Of a stretch of DNA of 6,893 nucleotides, positions 5,480-6,893 are shown in pieces. A program made the translations under genes and the position numbers. Every line of letters begins with the position of its first letter. Within the stretch, counting starts at the first letter, position 1. This DNA comes from Gammaproteobacteria bacterium (GTDB lineage Bacteria > Pseudomonadota > Gammaproteobacteria > Tenderiales > Tenderiaceae): contig JALTMR010000148.1 of the NCBI GenBank assembly GCA_027001525.1, positions 1 to 6,893 of the forward strand. The letters run 5' to 3'. A model generated the notes under the pieces. The model saw only the letters and a program-made list of their open reading frames with translations. It was not told where the DNA came from and made no database searches.

Positions 5480-5515
5480 GGGGCCAATGCTGAATGAACG
5501 ATCAGCACTGGCCCC
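5480..5515. terminator. long hairpin between the Roadblock gene and hrpA
   Basis: GGGGCCAATGCTGA (5480-5493) and TCAGCACTGGCCCC (5502-5515) pair over 14 positions with one mismatch (A5487 against C5508) around an 8-nt loop. In the minus-strand transcript the mismatch becomes G-U, so the stem is complete there. It begins 3 nt beyond the hrpA stop codon and 32 nt beyond the Roadblock stop. No T tract follows in either direction. It is probably a shared terminator or 3'-end stabilising structure for the convergent genes. Confidence 0.7.
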
Positions 5516-5518
5516 GCC

Positions 5519-6893
5519 CTACACGCCCACCTTCTGCCACTGCGCCTTCAGGCGTTTAACCGACACCGGCATTTTCGTGCGCAGCTCCTGAGCGTAGAGG
5601 GAGACGCGCAACTCTTCGATCATCCAGCGGTAGGTTTCGAGGCCGGCATCGTCAATATTGGCCTTGTCGTGTTTCGCCTTGCGCTCCAGGTAGGCTTGCC
5701 ACAGCGGCTTGATGTCGTTCATCAACTGGCGATCTTTATCAGCGCCATCCTTTAGCTTGTCCAGCCGCCGATTGATCGCCTTGAGATAGCGTGGGTACTC
5801 CCGCAACCACTCCACCGGGGTGGACAGAACGAAGCCCTGGCAGATCAGCTGGTCGAGCTGTGCCTTGATATCCCCCACCGCGTGAAGCCAGGCGGGGGGA
5901 AGACTGCCCTTCATGCGTTTACTGATTTTGTGGTGCTCAGCCAGAATATCGAGCACGCGGGCAGCCACCTCGTTGGCGACACTGATGAGCTGGCGCTTGC
6001 CCGCTTCAAAACAGGCGTCAAAGGCTGCCTGGGTGCGGGGCAGCTCGGCACCGAGAAAGGCGATATCGACCACCTTGGCAATCAACTGCTGCTTCAGCTC
6101 GTTGCACTGCCCGATGGGGGCATAGTAAAGACACATTTTATCGATGCCCGGCAGGTTCTTGTTGAGGTACTTCACCTTGTCCGGCAGCTGCATCAGAATC
6201 AGTTTTCGCAGCGCCTTGCGGGTGGTCTGCTCCGCCGCCGCCAGGGAGTCATTCAGGCGCAGGGCGATACGCTCACCTTCGTCGATCAGGGCAGGAAAAC
6301 CGCGCATCTCCACCCCGTTGCGCTCAAACGCCACGCTCTCGGGCAGTTCGCCGAAATCCCAGCGCTGAACCTCATCACGCTCGGCCTCCCACACCGGCAC
6401 GGCGGCAAAACTCTGTTTGGCCTGATCCCTGAAGCGGTGCTGGAGTTGCGACAGGTCGCGCCCCTCGGCCACCAACTGGCCGCCCTCATCGACGATTTTG
6501 AAATTCATCCGCAAGTAGTCGGGAAGACGCGCCTCATCCCAGCTCTCTTTGGGAATATCCACCCCGGTCATGCGCAGCAGCTGTTTGGCCAGCGCCTCCC
6601 TGAGCGGCGCCTCTCCCGGCACCAGCGCTGCCAAACAGGCGTCAGCAAAGTTGGGGGCGGGCACAAAGTTGCGCCGCAGCGCCTTGGGCAGGGACTTGAT
6701 CAGAAACACCAGCTTGTCGTGCAGCAACCCCGGCACCAGCCACTCGAAGGGCTGGGGCTTGAGCAGGTTCAGCGCCGGCAGCGGCACCGTGACGGTGACC
6801 CCATCCTCGGGATCACCCGGCTCAAATTTGTAGTCCAGCCGCAGCGTCAGCCCCTGGCTCTTCAGGGTCGGCGGGAACTGCGCGGTGGAGACG
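5519..6893 (-). CDS. hrpA: ATP-dependent RNA helicase HrpA, C-terminal part
   Basis: The frame is open from the right window edge to a TAG at 5519-5521, giving 457 visible residues. GTG at 6787 is an internal valine, because the frame continues upstream with good family residues (LRLDYKFEPG, PEDGVTV). Recognisable HrpA C-terminal segments are VPLPALNLLKPQPFEWLVPG, IKSLPKALRRNFVPAP, RMTGVDIPKESW and LRMNFKIVDEGG. They are followed by the long helical DUF3418 region, ending in MPVSVKRLKAQWQ. HrpA is a DEAH-box helicase of about 1300 residues that acts on mRNA and stalled or collided ribosomes. The helicase motor lies outside the window, so ATPase motifs cannot be checked. No frameshift or stop is visible. 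It converges on the Roadblock gene. HrpB is the main alternative, but DUF3418 and these motifs favour HrpA. Confidence 0.94.
   Translation of the reverse strand, partial: VSTAQFPPTLKSQGLTLRLDYKFEPGDPEDGVTVTVPLPALNLLKPQPFEWLVPGLLHDKLVFLIKSLPKALRRNFVPAPNFADACLAALVPGEAPLREALAKQLLRMTGVDIPKESWDEARLPDYLRMNFKIVDEGGQLVAEGRDLSQLQHRFRDQAKQSFAAVPVWEAERDEVQRWDFGELPESVAFERNGVEMRGFPALIDEGERIALRLNDSLAAAEQTTRKALRKLILMQLPDKVKYLNKNLPGIDKMCLYYAPIGQCNELKQQLIAKVVDIAFLGAELPRTQAAFDACFEAGKRQLISVANEVAARVLDILAEHHKISKRMKGSLPPAWLHAVGDIKAQLDQLICQGFVLSTPVEWLREYPRYLKAINRRLDKLKDGADKDRQLMNDIKPLWQAYLERKAKHDKANIDDAGLETYRWMIEELRVSLYAQELRTKMPVSVKRLKAQWQKVGV

Overview
The window looks like a chromosomal segment from a gammaproteobacterium. 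The evidence is the mix of genes: SrkA, ApaG, an HrpA-type helicase and a class 3 glutaredoxin, all GC-rich by eye. The presence of protoglobin, Roadblock/LC7 and HD-GYP proteins would suit an environmental, possibly sulfur-oxidising lineage, but that is inference. I see no tRNA, rRNA, insertion sequence, CRISPR array or phage gene.

Layout from left to right. Positions 3-218 (+) hold the 3' end of an unidentified gene with an acidic tail. It converges on a class 3 glutaredoxin at 282-563 (-). Positions 564-766 form a spacer with a candidate glutaredoxin promoter and some protein-like short frames. A GAF plus HD-GYP protein at 767-2395 (+) has an extra block of about 110 residues inside its catalytic domain. 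It converges on an arsC-like and srkA pair (3786 down to 2438, -), and a 30-bp near-palindrome lies between them. ApaG (3922-4305, +) is divergent from the arsC-like gene. After a 176-bp spacer with a promoter flanked by inverted repeats comes a two-gene operon: a stand-alone protoglobin (4482-5048) and a Roadblock/LC7 protein (5085-5447). This operon converges on the C-terminal third of hrpA (5519 to the window edge, -), again with a long hairpin between.

How the genes may work together. Three minus-strand genes concern thiol redox and stress: glutaredoxin, the arsenate-reductase-fold protein and the SrkA kinase. The most unusual unit is the protoglobin and Roadblock pair. The globin has no output domain of its own, so the co-encoded Roadblock protein is the natural candidate to carry its signal, for example to a small Ras-like GTPase encoded elsewhere. 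The HD-GYP protein would lower c-di-GMP, but nothing in the sequence links it directly to the globin.

Limits: all assignments come from reading the sequence and recalling protein families. No search or structure prediction was run.
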